DNA from: Tetraselmis striata
Lineage: Eukaryota; Chlorophyta; Chlorodendrophyceae; Chlorodendrales; Chlorodendraceae
NCBI GenBank assembly: GCA_006384855.1
Contig: VCJN01001116.1
Coordinates: 1-64,000 of the forward strand
Reading direction: 5' to 3'
DNA length: 64,000 bases
Each line of letters opens with the position of its first letter. Position 1 is the first letter of the stretch. Shown here one piece after another: positions 21,801-32,099 of this stretch. Position numbers and translations under genes: made by a program. The notes beneath the pieces were generated by a model. That model had not been told where the DNA came from, searched no databases, and saw only the letters and a program-made list of their open reading frames with translations.

Positions 21801-24800
21801 ACATTTCGGGGCGAAATAGATCACCAAAACATTGGACATCCGATACCCAGCCAGCGACTCATGTGACCAAGGTGTAGAGTTGTGCGGCTGGCAATGTGCG
21901 TAGCAATTATCAGTCAGCAATATCACAGGATCAGTGCCGGCATTACTCTTTGAATAGCAGTACCGGTTGAACTGGTCCATGATGTCCACCCAGATATTGC
22001 TGCGCATCCATGCTGTCTCATTATTGTAGTAAAGAGCGCCAATCTGCTCCGGTTTCCAATGTTTGCCAAAACAACGCGGCCGCTTAGCCTTGCCGATGAA
22101 CACCGGCTTCCAGAAATCTGTCCCAGTGGCATTGACAGTCAGACCAACCGTCACTCGGTCCTTTGCTGTCTTAGCGCCGCGCCTGTCCTTGCCGGCCCCA
22201 ACCACATTCCCAGCCGTGAGCAGCATGCGGTACCACAGACCTATACAATACATAATCTTTGTTAGAATCAAAACTAAACATACAAACAATATAATATGAT
22301 TATGAAATGCATTGACATCAGTGTGATTGTATATACAAAGCTACATGACTTTACCTGTTTCATCAAAGTTGTAGATCTTATCCAGCGCGGTATCCTGTAG
22401 CAAGCTAGGCAAAACCTGACGGACAACAGCCACATTCTCCAGGTCTGCGCCGGCTGCCTCGCCGTGAAAGCGCATCCGGTTGGTGTTGTTGGCTTGCTTG
22501 AATTTCAGCAACCATTTGCTAGAATAGTTGAACTTTTTTTCATCAAACACCAACTCATTCCCCGCTGCAAGCAATTTGGCCTGAATGAAAGCACACAACA
22601 CGCATCACTACACTGCATACGGCAATGCCATTGACTAACAAATAAAGTAGCACACAACACTCTAAACATACACCGCGCGGGCTTATCTGCTCCAGAATCA
22701 TCATGTCACTTAATGGAACCTTGCCTCCATGAGTGGCGTCGTGATGGCGTATCCAATCCAGCAGCAATTCCTCCAGCCGCGCTTGCGGCTCGCTGTAGGC
22801 AAACCGCTTGCGCTTGCGGGATGCATTCTTAGAGCTGAGAGAGGAGTGTGTGCCTGTACACAACATGAGTGAATGTTAGCAACGGCACATTGGCAATACA
22901 TATAAAGAAAGTGCATAGGCAGCGGCGGCAGATAAGCAATATTTAATGTATTCACAAGTGCACAGCAGGCAAGGAAAATACTTACTCAAGAGAGTGCTTT
23001 GGCTTTCAATAGCTTGGAAATATAGCCCTTGGAAGGTGGGGCTTTCAGCGTGAAGGTTTCTTTCGCCCACATCGCAATGTTAACGAAGCTAGGCCTATCG
23101 CCGACTGCAAAGCTCTCGACATATTTCAGGAGTTCAACCTGCTGGTCGACAGTAAGGGAGGTGCGCTTCTGCCCAGGCGCTACTCGCTGCCCTGGCTGCC
23201 GCCCACGACGCCGCGGCTGCTGCTCATCGTCACTGGCAGCCTCGCTGGCGGCTGAGTCGTTTGCGCTAAGGTCTAGCTGTCTGGCTGTCGAGTCGTTGGT
23301 CGCTAATAGGCTGGAGCCCGCGGCTGCTTGGCTGGCGGCTGCGGCTGACTGCTGGCGCGATGCTAGGCGCGGTGATGAGCGCACCGGGGGGGGGCTGGAC
23401 GCTGCGGCGGTTGAGTTCGGTCCGCCCAAGGATAGTCTCGACTGCGAAAGACGTTGCGACGAAGCAGCGACGCGTGGGCTACGGCGAGTCGGTTGCAAGC
23501 CCCCTGCTGTGGGAGCGTGCTGGGGTGCGGGTTGTTTACTGGGCTTGGCCAAGCATGGCAGGCAACGCTTGTTCAACTCGCCAGGATCGAGCTCCGTGTG
23601 GGCAGCCTCGTACTCCGCCTGGCAGAGATGGTGCAGGAAGTTGCTGCACCCTTGCGCGCCACATCGCTCTAGGCTGGGTTGAGGCCCTCCAGGCCTTATC
23701 CTGCAGTTGTCTAGATAGGAACAGCGCTGCTCAGTGGGCGTCGCCATGGCGCGATGGCGACAGACGCGGTGGGGCAGTTGAGTGGCGGTGGGCGCAATGT
23801 GCCGCAGTGTGCCGCCGCCGCTGCCGCCGCCGAGTGGCTGTAGAGGCCTCTGCGCCCGTACTGGAACGGTACCGGCTATCGGAACACGCCAACGGCCGGG
23901 TTCGGCGTCGGCAACACTGCCGTTATGTAGAGAAGTTTACTATATCGGTATAGTTTGGGGCATTGTGTCCCCCCCCCCCCCCCCGTTCACTATAGCGGTA
24001 AGTTTATTATATTGGTAAGTTTATTATAGGGGTATACATAGGGATTTTTCCCGGTGTTAAGAATCCGTCCCCCCCCCCCCCGTTCACTATATCGGTATGT
24101 TCACTATATCGGTATTCATTATATCGGTATAGTCACTGTAATATAATAATAATAGCCGGCAATCGCCGTACGGGTACTATATAATAGTACCGACAAGATC
24201 CTGCGCCGTACTGGTCTGTGGATAAGTAGCCCGAGAGGAGAGACCACGCTTCCACATGTCATTGTAGAATAATTGTAACGCCCTCGATGCATTGTGTTGC
24301 CCGCCCATGTTTCGCATTACCTCGTTCAAAGTACTGGAACTGAGATACGTTTTTGCACCCGGCAAGGGGCCTGATCTGGCCATCCAATGATCAGCACGGG
24401 TCTTGCCAAGCCGTCATTTCGTCTTAATACGACCAACTCCCACCCTCATCCCCTGCCACGGGATGATAATATTGTGACAATACCTCAGGTTTATAGCGTC
24501 CACATAATTGTAGCGTATACAGACCTCGCAATTGTCACACATGATCCCCTGAGCGAGCCGGGTGCTCGCGAGGAAGATCGTGCACATCCAGAGAATTAAT
24601 TATTAATAGCAGCCAGATCGTGCACAGGCAGAAAATTAATTGTAAAAGTATCAGACAGTAATTATTATATATCGTTTAATGTCGTAGTGGTTTCGCTAGC
24701 TTGTGCAAAGGCGTATTCTCACCCGGGCCAGAGGCTCGCCACAGGCATCTGCTTGTAACACCGTGTAACATTTCCTCTACAATGACCCTCCCTACAATGA

Positions 24801-27800
24801 ACCCACCCCGATTAGTGAAAGGGTAAGGTGCCAATGAGGGTGTTGGTACTTTACTGCATAGCCGTTTAAACAGGGGGGGGGGGGGGGGGGGGATATTATT
24901 GGGGTAATGCCACTTTGCGGGTATTCGCTACAGGGTACATAATTATAACAAATGTCAGAAATCGAATTTCATGACCAAAATAACATATGCTTTCAGATAT
25001 ACCAGTGTTATGTTGGTTCATACTTCTTTCAGACCTTTGTCATAAGGGGCCGTCATGCAGATGGTATCATCTTTGTCGCACCCCATCTAGGGAGCGGGAC
25101 AACTAGTTTTGAGGCTAGACATGCTGAATTGGCTCCGGTGCGTTGCATGTAATTATCTATGCTCATATTTATTCACCAGAAATCGGATGTCTGGCGCATC
25201 ATGAAAATGTACGCACGTCATATTTACTGCCTGTACGCGCAGGGCATGCATGCGCAGTGACATACATTGTACTTTGAAAGATGTATAGAATGCCATGTAA
25301 ATTCATGTTGTCAAGTATAGTTTCTCTATCTACTCTGATGATTCTGGCGACTCTCAGTGCTGCACACTATCATCCAATTCTCTGCGTGCTGATGCCACGA
25401 GCCGCTGTACTGTGCATGTACGCTCAATTATGACATCGCCAAAAGTGGCCATATCATCACAGCGCCGGCCGTGGCAAGGGCAGTGCAAGGGCAAATTCAT
25501 TTTCAACCTTGTGTTGCTGATATTGCACCAAAGATGACTTACAAATGCGTGGATTTTGACTGTTTGGATGAATCTTGGTTGGATACAGGTTACTGCGGTG
25601 CAGGCCACATACCAGCAGATGACGCGGAGAGACCCTCTCAGAAAGCACATGGAGGTGCGGAAGTTCTAGACGGCAGAAATAGCAGGCTGCACACATACGT
25701 ACCTATCAAGGTAATACAGTAACTGCAATTAAGTCTTGCGCGATATGTTTCAACTGACGAATGCTGCCATTGTAGGTGATATATACATATGCGCAAGATG
25801 AAAGCCCCATATTGCCAAGGACTGTTGCAGGACGAAATGGATTAGTTGATTTGGAGTCAATTTCGGTATGCCCTTACCAAGTTGCGTGGCAGGGGTTTGG
25901 AAACACTACTAGCGGTATGTGGTCTGCAAACCTATTTTTGCTACAACCAAAAGCTGAGAGCCTCCCATTTTTGACTGGAAGGTGGACGACTTGGACTACG
26001 GAGTAAGTGTCAAGAGCATGGCTCAGCTTCGCCGTCGCCTTCAGCGGGCCATTTCAGTGTACAGAGGTCTCACCTGCCGCATTTACCACCCATTGACCTG
26101 CAGTACATATATTTGACTTGACACGGGCAGATGTCCAACCTAAAATGACTACGGATGCACGTGCATGCATCAGGTGTACGCTCTCAGTACTGCAGCAAAG
26201 TTATCCAAGTCATAGAACTCGATGAAATTTGCAAGAGCAGGAGATCGGGAGATTATCATCCGTGCCAACAACATTCCAAGCTTTCCTGGTCTTACAAATG
26301 CACAATACGGTGAGTGTAAGATTGTGCCCTTGTTGGATGCGCTGACCTGGTGCTGTGACCCGTCTGCCACGAATATTAACAGTGCTGGCATGTACTAACA
26401 CGAAAAGGGTTTGTTGAATTCCCCACTCCCGTGAAGTCCCTTTGTGTACAGGGCCTTTTCAATCCTGCTCGCATTACTTAGCGTGTGCGTCATATTTGCG
26501 GAGGCTACAATCGGGGCTGGGCGGAGCCCAGATCTTTCCCCTTTCTCAGTCATGGTTCACCATGAACAGAATCAGGGCGAGATGTCTCTGCAAATTCTGG
26601 TGCTATTTCCTCTGGTAGACTCCCCCTCCCCCCTGGACTCTGCATAAATACCGCCGTACTATTTATGTAAGGGGTATTCTAATATGTGGCATTAATGACT
26701 GTGTACAGATATATTTATGCGCATGCACATACTACAGTCTCTTCCAGCTTGGGATATTCCGAAGCTACTATTTCATGGTTCCAAGATGTACAAGCGCCTT
26801 CAGCTTGTTGGTGAACGCAGCACTGATGTGCCGATTTGCGCCGCCGCTATGCTACAACTTTCTTCACATCATCCACGTTGATGACCCAAATGATGGTATG
26901 TTGTATCCTGGCCAGATCTCAAAACATATAATCAGCTGCTTCTGTACACTGATTGCATTCTCTTGATGCCAGGTAACGATCAGGCGACCACATTTGCAAG
27001 AAAGATGGCTGCGATGGATGTCATTCCAGCACTCGGTGTGCGATTCAATACTTGGTTTCCTGTGGTCATGTCAGTTTACTGTACTTGTGTAGCATTTTCG
27101 GGCATGACAAAGCAATGCAAGAACTTCACCGTAATTCTTCCTGGGCGGCTGATATTCGACCATGAGGTATGGTACTCTTTTGCTTCCGTGCAATCACTAT
27201 TTCAAAGCCGTCATACCCGAAATAGAACATGCATGTCTCTATACCCCACCTTGAATATGGAGCATATGTTTACTTGTGAGTCGTTGTCAGTACCTACGAT
27301 CGCAGATTCATTGCTTGCTGCAGTGCGCACAGTGTGAAAAGGTAGATGTCAATAAACAAGGCATATGCCTTTTATCTTGTATATGAGGCATCAGTTCTGT
27401 ACCCTGGTTCTTATATATATCTACAGCCCAATAGTACACGCTGATATGAGTACATGATTGCTTCACGGTTGCCATAACAGGAGCAAGATGATGAATATAG
27501 TGATAGAGGGCGACTGTTGCTGCGGAAAGAGCAGGAGGCTCAATCAAAAGGCCTGCCTGTTGGATATGCACTTGGACTCTTTGGCAGCGACCGGGAGGTA
27601 TGTGCATCGTGGTGGGATTTTTAGTGGCTACCGTCCAACTGGCAGTGGTGTCCGAATGAAGCCTTTTTTTCTCCCTGAAACAGAGCGAAGGCAGAGATGA
27701 GGCTGCGACCTCTTTCGGCCAACTGACAACCACCTCCAATTCGCAAAGTGAGTCATGGTATTTTGCGGGCTGGCAGTGGATGCGCGTGCATGAATGGGGT

Positions 27801-28194
27801 GTTCGTGTATTCTGTTGATAGCCCTGAAAACCCACAGTTTCAATGTACAATAGTCCCATCGCATAGCAGAGGAATACCACCCCATGTCCATGAGAGTGTT
27901 TATTCACTGCATGGTGTACCCAGATTGAATTCACGAAAGGATGCGTATGCTACTGACTGGCTGTGGTATGCTGTCGCATCCCACCATTGGATATCTTATT
28001 CAGTGCCTCCAGTAGAGCAAGGCCCAGTCTCCAGCAGCGGCACTGGCAGGTGGTGGTGGTCCCAGCGCACGACTGGAGAAGGTCCTGGCGGCCAACTGCT
28101 CAATCCTACAACGGATGCGAAACACCCGGACGCTCAAAGCGAACTTGATGACATATTTGCCACTCTTTCGCAGAGTAGCGACAGGGATGTTTGA
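13258..28194 (+). CDS. LMBRD2: LMBR1 domain-containing protein 2 (split gene)
   Basis: A multi-pass membrane protein of the LMBR1/LMBRD2 family; mammalian LMBRD2 is linked to GPCR signalling. Exons I can phase: 13258-13313, 13449-13616, 13731-13811, 13891-13955, 14082-14162, 14264-14369, 14464-14518, 25604-25654, 25776-25865, 25961-26066, 26174-26309, 26383-26408, 26452-26614, 26709-26895, 26973 to about 27080, 27481-27597, 27684-27747, 28004-28194. Family landmarks in order: MWSFYVVV start, ALVPIDVWATM, HQGYVDAGDFSVSG, FLLGYGLVAIPKLLW, TRRDPLRKHME, DLDYG..KSMAQLRRRL, FAEAT, CACTYYSLFQLGIF, CRFAPPLCYNFL, GVRFNTWFPVVMSVY, DRGRLLLRKEQEAQ and a C-terminal LDDIFATL. The ATG was chosen because MWSFYV aligns with the plant start. 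Intron 7 is about 11.1 kb; the others I can place are about 45-260 bp. The junction near 26310-26382 does not phase cleanly, and the piece between about 27080 and 27480 is unresolved. TGTAA follows at about 28287. Confidence 0.92.
14636..14657 (+). repeat. G homopolymer in LMBRD2 intron 7
   Basis: About 22 consecutive G shortly after the start of the long intron. Other runs in this gene's intron or 3' flank are 24873-24892 (G20) and 28553-28574 (G22). Confidence 0.9.
15580..16190. repeat. Degenerate ~65-75 bp tandem repeat
   Basis: Repeated blocks of the form CACTCCCTGCAGCCCC..GCAGC.GCCGCTC.GCGAGGCCGGGAAAGC..CC.CCATATCC, at least six strongly diverged units. It lies inside LMBRD2 intron 7 and gives a long but repetitive chance frame of 237 codons. 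Confidence 0.7.
16200..17536. other. Intronic sequence without recognised features
   Basis: Part of LMBRD2 intron 7. 16550-16670 is markedly AT-rich (ATATTTGAATAAATATTG). The remaining open frames are short and show no family resemblance. Confidence 0.4.
17537..17905 (+). mobile_element. Diverged terminal region of the PAT-like DIRS family
   Basis: The order of motifs matches the left end of copies B and C: GAGTCTGGTTCTGCCAAAAA, GGCTGTTTTACA, GGAAAACGG, GGCGCTGC, CTGGAAGATGGCAG and GGAAACCCCATAAAC. It is much more diverged than those copies, so it is an older fossil. Only the terminal-repeat part remains, inside LMBRD2 intron 7. Confidence 0.7.
18018..18970. mobile_element. Short pogo-like DNA element with Cys-rich ORF
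   Basis: A 953-bp element bounded by 26-bp perfect terminal inverted repeats starting CAGTGACACTACCTCTATAG. The inner ends hold repeated TTCACTATAGAGGTAG-type boxes separated by long C tracts (18050-18083, 18777-18808, 18884-18907). The ends share CAGTGAC and the same box design with the 3.4-kb Tigger element at 20.7 kb. The expected TA target duplication is seen on the right only (TG on the left). It has no DDE domain but keeps a reading frame related to the N-terminal module of the large element's transposase. Confidence 0.85.
18309..18578 (-). CDS. Cys-rich zinc-binding-like protein of short pogo element
   Basis: An 89-residue frame if started at MAEPAQRC. It aligns with the start of the Tigger protein at 23.7 kb: QRC....C, then C-x4-C, H-x2-C, QxEYEA and C-x2-C. 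The spacing C-x5-C-x(13-15)-C-x4-C-x4-H-x2-C ... C-x2-C looks like a PHD or treble-clef type zinc module, but I cannot assign a named family. If expressed, it could bind element ends or partner proteins without a catalytic domain, as short repressor products of other DNA transposons do. That role is inference. Confidence 0.6.
   Translation of the reverse strand: MAEPAQRCCYGMHCVVAARGEPGGPELKECGVAGCTALSHYVCQGEYEAKFPEKYSDVPMAHLCIFCLARSAKGPGLLFHRCRKGAAHR
18965..19915 (-). other. Open frame spanning the 225-bp repeats (316 codons)
   Basis: The minus strand stays open through all three units, giving a 75-residue repeat with LRRCWSGQVPVRCSLSTLSL and GREFYVRRKGTRPSWRRIW. No known domain. Because each unit is a multiple of three and nearly identical, one open unit guarantees the whole, so this is weak evidence for coding. 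The plus strand also holds overlapping frames. Confidence 0.3.
19034..19706. repeat. 225-bp tandem triplication
   Basis: Three head-to-tail units starting at 19034, 19259 and 19484 (GCGTTGTTCCGCCCAGCGCC), almost identical, with only a few substitutions. The period is exactly 75 codons, so frames stay open across units. It lies in LMBRD2 intron 7. Confidence 0.95.
20340..20560 (-). repeat. Diverged inverted relative of the GC-rich 325-bp repeat
   Basis: TCCGCCGACCCGGGGCCCGG and GTCCGTCGACGGACGGGCG match the reverse complement of the core of 4340-4664, and GTAGTCAGCAG / AATAGTCGCT flank motifs recur. An older copy in LMBRD2 intron 7. Confidence 0.65.
20705..24138 (-). mobile_element. Tigger/pogo-type DNA transposon (Tc1/mariner superfamily)
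   Basis: A 3434-bp element with terminal inverted repeats beginning CAGTGACTATACCGATATAA and a TA duplication on both sides (20703-20704 and 24139-24140). Subterminal boxes GTTCACTATATCGGTA recur at each end beside C tracts (20737-20753, about 23971-23985 and 24070-24081). It carries an intron-containing minus-strand transposase gene. TIR start, TA duplication and the DDE motifs together fix the family. It lies wholly inside LMBRD2 intron 7, antisense to that gene. Confidence 0.93.
20982..23747 (-). CDS. Tigger/pogo transposase (4 exons, decayed)
   Basis: Cut-and-paste transposase. Exon 1 (about 22990-23747) starts MATPTEQRC and holds a Cys/His-rich module, a Ser/Ala-rich linker and a helix-turn-helix-like segment (SLTVDQQVELLKYVESFA...SKGYISKLLKAK). 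Exon 2 (22674-22853) has a basic stretch RKRKR and a CENP-B-type HTH part (LEELLLDWIRHHDATHG). Exon 3 (22355-22580) ends in the catalytic NFDETG. Exon 4 (20982-22240) continues LWYRML and has LTDNCYAH and VQPLDAGC, giving the D-D-D triad, then an acidic tail. Junction 3/4 phases well. Exon 1 runs into a TGA right before a GTAAGT donor, and junction 2/3 is out of phase, so this copy is probably inactive unless spliced otherwise. Confidence 0.85.
24140..25603 (+). other. Right part of LMBRD2 intron 7
   Basis: Unique-looking intronic sequence with a G20 tract at 24873-24892. No exon is supported here: the frames before the acceptor at 25601-25603 do not match the protein family. TTAATTAT-rich patches occur at 24595-24670. 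Confidence 0.5.
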
Positions 28195-29866
28195 CAGACG
28201 GCAATTGATGTGCACGGTTTGTGGACTGTGTCCTTGGTGGTTCCAAGGATTCATAACATTGATAAGTCTGGACCTGCCCAGCTTCGTGTAATTTGCATGT
28301 GAGCAGACTGTTGTAACATGCTATATAATCCCGTGCAGGGTTACGGCGTCAAAATAAGTGCCCACTTCATGCGCAACATGTATGAATGCCAGGCGGCGCT
28401 TGCCACAAGGGCAGGATGCACTTCAGCACAGCAGCTCCAAGCGCTCTGAGCAGGTGCAGTGTACCGCGATCAGGGCATGATAGCACATGTGCTAAGCAAC
28501 CTGTTGTGATTGCAGGAAATGAGGGATGTTAGTTCCATGAAGGGGCGGGCCAGGGGGGGGGGGGGGGGGGGGGGAAGGAGCATGCCTGAGACATGTACAC
28601 GTACCCCGCCTAAAACTTAATTTGGCAAGGGTGAACAAGAGTTAATGCATGTGGCCAGTTCAGCACCTGACTGGCATAGATTTGAGTTTTAGAGTGCAGC
28701 GCGGTAGGCGTAGGTCTCACCTACACAGATAACATTTACTGCGTGATGTCCCGTGCCGTCAGACGGCTTCGGAGCTGCACTGTTGTAGTGCCAGGCATGG
28801 TCACGCTGCCAGCATTAGCTGGGGCAATTTGGCACCTAATGTCTACACCGCGCGAAAGCGCTTCATGCATCGGCTGTGCAGATGGCAAGAAAGTTTGTCT
28901 GCAGCTGGCCGGCATCATCAGACGGCATTAGGGCCGCGCTAGTGTAGCAGTGGCGCCAAGAGTTACCAGTCTAATGTTTGAAATTTGTTGCAACTGAATC
29001 AAATTTCCGTCCCGACAAGCTGTCATTTACCAGCATCAGGTGAGGGCCCGCGCCTGACAAACCCGCATAGGGTCCGCTACACTACGCTTCAAAATATATG
29101 GCGAGCCCTACTTTGGGTAGGGTCTGTGCTCACGCGCAATCGAAGCGCGTGGCGCCGAACGTAATAGTCGCTACACGGTAGGGGTATGTTGGGTAGGAGT
29201 GCTGGCTACGACCCCCATGTTTTAGTTTGAATTGATTTGGCCGTGTACATTGAGGTGATGTATGTAGATGTAAAAACGAGGCACGGATTTCGCACATCTC
29301 GAGTTTACATTAGCACAAATATTCATAAAAGTATCCCTACGCGCAGCGCATGCGGAGTCTTTGGCATGGCTCTATAGCAATAGACTGCCCATGGATGTGC
29401 TCGCATGTTATCGCTAGTGGTCCCGCATCGCGCTCCCGCACCCCGCATCGCAGCCGCTCATTGTGAGGAAAGGTGTGCGTGGTGGAGAAGGTGAGTGCTA
29501 TTCCACTGAGTGGTCGTGGAGTATGATCTGCTTACATGCCGTCAGGCGCCGTGCCTGATATATATCAGGCGGCGCGATGTGGCCGACAGGGCGCGGGCAC
29601 AGCCCGTCACCTGACGGGCGCACGCTTCGCGCCTAATGTGCTATGACGATTAGGGCTAGTGAGGGTATAGGGTATATCCTCACATTCCACCCCGCTCTGA
29701 TGAATCTGAGTCATTGGATTCACTGCACAAACCTTTACGGGTGGCTCGCCTTGGCAGCAATATATGTTGGCGAGGTCAAGATATGTTTGAAACGCTCAGT
29801 CAGCAAAAAATGCTGCATCAGCGGTGAATACCGCATCGTTTCATAGGGCATCCAATCATCTCCGGT
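28195..29866. other. LMBRD2 3' flank
   Basis: TGTAA motifs at about 28287 and 28312 are likely polyadenylation signals. A G22 tract lies at 28553-28574. About 29530-29640 is GC-rich with short palindromes (CGTCAGGCGCC, GTCACCTGACGGGCGC). No gene is recognised; the frame at 28743-28931 has no family resemblance. Confidence 0.45.
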
Positions 29867-30344
29867 TGCGGCAGTCTCAGCCGGATAGAGACTGCAAGGA
29901 CAAACAAAGGTGGTGTGCAGTGGTGGTGCAAAGGCGAGAGGCTACTGTGTTTTGAGAATACAACTTGGTTACAAGGTTGTCACCACCCGCCGCTATAAAT
30001 ACTATGGTTGGTGCCGGCACTGGTCGTCAGACCATGCCGACCTATAGCAGCACGCTCACTGCGAAGAGCGTCACCTTGGAGAGACGAACAGAAGTCCAAA
30101 CGTCTGCCTCGTTCTGGTATGGCATTGCTTAGTATATTGCCTGGTACTGACAAGTCCCAAGCAGACATATACGGACCTTGGGTAATCGATACCCGGTACG
30201 AGTACTAGTGCGCGCGTCGTGCGCGCCCTCGTACTAGTACCTGTCGTACCCGTAGAATGTTACGCCACTCTGCGGTACAGGTACTCGTACAGTATTATGT
30301 CAAAGATAGTGCAGGACAAGTTACACAAAAGTATAACTGTCACA
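29867..30344 (-). repeat. LTR (3' relative to element)
   Basis: 478 bp, TG...CA, paired with 36191-36672. It contains a strong inverted repeat around GTACGAGTACTAGTGCGCGC and its complement (about 30195-30240) and an internal CTATAAATACTATGG stretch. Confidence 0.92.
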
Positions 30345-30381
30345 CTACATCTCTCCCCCCTTGGACAACATAAAGCAGTAT

Positions 30382-30720
30382 TCAATTTGCAGTTGGAATT
30401 CTAGCCGGATATTTAGCCGCATGCTGCAGAAACTCATCTGACTCAGCAAACTGCAGCCACATCGGCGTATCCAGAAAACTTTGCAAAGCAACAGTCCGTT
30501 TTACATCAAACAAACGATGCCAAACAGGTGCAATAGTTTTATCTGCAAAGTGCACAAGAAATTGCAATTGAGATCCTTTGCGGCCAGGCATCAAGCCAAT
30601 CTTGACTGCGGATATCTTTTCAATTTCAAACTCTTGGCTTTCAGGATCTTCCTCAGAACCCGTGACCAATGGCACAACCGGTCGAATAGGTGCAGTCGGA
30701 CAAGGCCGCAAACTATTCAC
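30382..30720 (-). other. Chromodomain-like tail of the Gypsy element
   Basis: Part of the fossil. The segment FEIEKISAVKIGLMPG followed by QLQFLVHFADKT and a WHRLFDV stretch has the layout of a chromodomain at the end of chromovirus integrases (E.EKI...QYLVKW..). Such tails guide insertion towards marked chromatin. The aromatic cage is not obvious, so the call is moderate. Confidence 0.55.
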
Positions 30721-31987
30721 ATGGAAAAACCGGATGCAACTTCATCCCCGGAGGCAACTGCAACCGGAAACTATAATTGCCAATCTTCTCAATAATCGGA
30801 AAAGGACCCAACTGCCTATCCATTAACTTCTGGTTAGGTTGGCCTTTGATTTTCAGAAAGCGAGTTACAATACTCACTTTATCTCCAACATTGAAAACGG
30901 GAACATCCCTCTGTTGCCTTTCCGTAGGACGAACAGTCAACTCATCCTTATGAATTGCCAAAATCGATTTGACTAAGTCATGGATGTCTTTCATATTCTG
31001 GATTTTCTGTTGAGCACTGACTGACACAGGTATTGTGGGCCTCATGGCAAACAATAAGTCAGGAGGTGTTTCAGGATTAAATCCGTAATTAACCTCAAAC
31101 GGTGTATGCTCAATACCAAGTGCACGATTGGAATTATACGAAAATTCCATCAACGGCAATTGATCAACCCAATTGGTGCCATCAAAGCAACAAAACGCTC
31201 GAGCCAGTTCACAGACAATGGCATTGATCCTTTCAGTCAGACCATCCGTTTCAGGATGTTGGCCACTAGACATGTTTAACTTAGTGCCTAGGCGACGCCA
31301 CAAAGTCTGCCAAAAAGACGACATAAATCTCGGATCACGGTCCGAAATTATAACCCTTGGTAAACCATGCAGCCTGTATACTTCCTTCAGAAATAATTCA
31401 GCTGAATATTCACCAGTCACAGTTTTAATCGTCGGAATAAAATGTGCTTGACGGGTTAGATGGCATACAACAACCAACATTGCATCAAAACCATTACTCA
31501 CAGGTAAATCGGTAATGAAATCCAAACCATCCGAGTGCCATGGACGTGGCGGCACTGGAAGCGGCTGCGTCGGTGCTGCCGGCTGCGGACGAGAACGTAC
31601 CCGCCTACAGGTTGGACAATTATCACAATAGGCTTTCACGTCATGACGTATACGTGTCCACAAATAACGATCCAAGGCACGTGCCAAGGTACTCTGAACA
31701 ACCCGGTGCCTAGTAGTATCATGTAGCTCATTCAATACTTTGTTAAAGAGCCGACGGTTATTCGGAATACATAGACATTTATGTCTCCAAAAAAATCCGT
31801 CACGTTTGGACACATGTCCCGACTTCATCCATCCCCCCCATTCGGAATAGAAGTCGTCTGCCACATACCCCGTTTTTATCATGTCGAGTATGTCATCACT
31901 AAGCTTTAGAGTACTCACACTCATAGAAGCTATGGCAGCACATAGTGGGGTGCGTACACATTCAAGTGTCTCAACCGCGTCCGGCAC
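30713..31987 (-). CDS. Integrase region of the Gypsy element
   Basis: Part of the fossil. It shows the zinc-binding region (HDTTRHRVVQST ... YCDNCPTCRR), the DDE core beginning SDGLDFITDLPV, then ISDRDPRFMSSFW and the GLTERINAIV glutamate region, and the C-terminal GDKVSIVTRFLKIKG part. Order and motifs are those of Ty3/Gypsy integrases, which paste cDNA into the genome. Confidence 0.9.
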   Translation of the reverse strand: MPDAVETLECVRTPLCAAIASMSVSTLKLSDDILDMIKTGYVADDFYSEWGGWMKSGHVSKRDGFFWRHKCLCIPNNRRLFNKVLNELHDTTRHRVVQSTLARALDRYLWTRIRHDVKAYCDNCPTCRRVRSRPQPAAPTQPLPVPPRPWHSDGLDFITDLPVSNGFDAMLVVVCHLTRQAHFIPTIKTVTGEYSAELFLKEVYRLHGLPRVIISDRDPRFMSSFWQTLWRRLGTKLNMSSGQHPETDGLTERINAIVCELARAFCCFDGTNWVDQLPLMEFSYNSNRALGIEHTPFEVNYGFNPETPPDLLFAMRPTIPVSVSAQQKIQNMKDIHDLVKSILAIHKDELTVRPTERQQRDVPVFNVGDKVSIVTRFLKIKGQPNQKLMDRQLGPFPIIEKIGNYSFRLQLPPGMKLHPVFPCE

Positions 31988-32099
31988 ATCCCCGGTTCAA
32001 TAAAGGCCACCGAAACTTAACGGTTTAAAATCCGGTCTACGAGACAACGGATCTGCCTCATACTCCACTTGCCTTTTCTGTACGCAAGGGGCATTGAAC

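Noticed and set aside
26174-26220. In-frame stop in the LMBRD2 exon near 26.2 kb, suggesting a pseudogene
   Set aside because: The stop lies in the wrong frame. Joining the donor at 26066 to the acceptor before 26174 gives QYCSKVIQVIELDEICK, which aligns with the family.
28743-28931. Small ORF downstream of LMBRD2 as an extra exon
   Set aside because: The family C-terminus (LDDIFATL) and stop are already reached at 28194 and no homology is seen.
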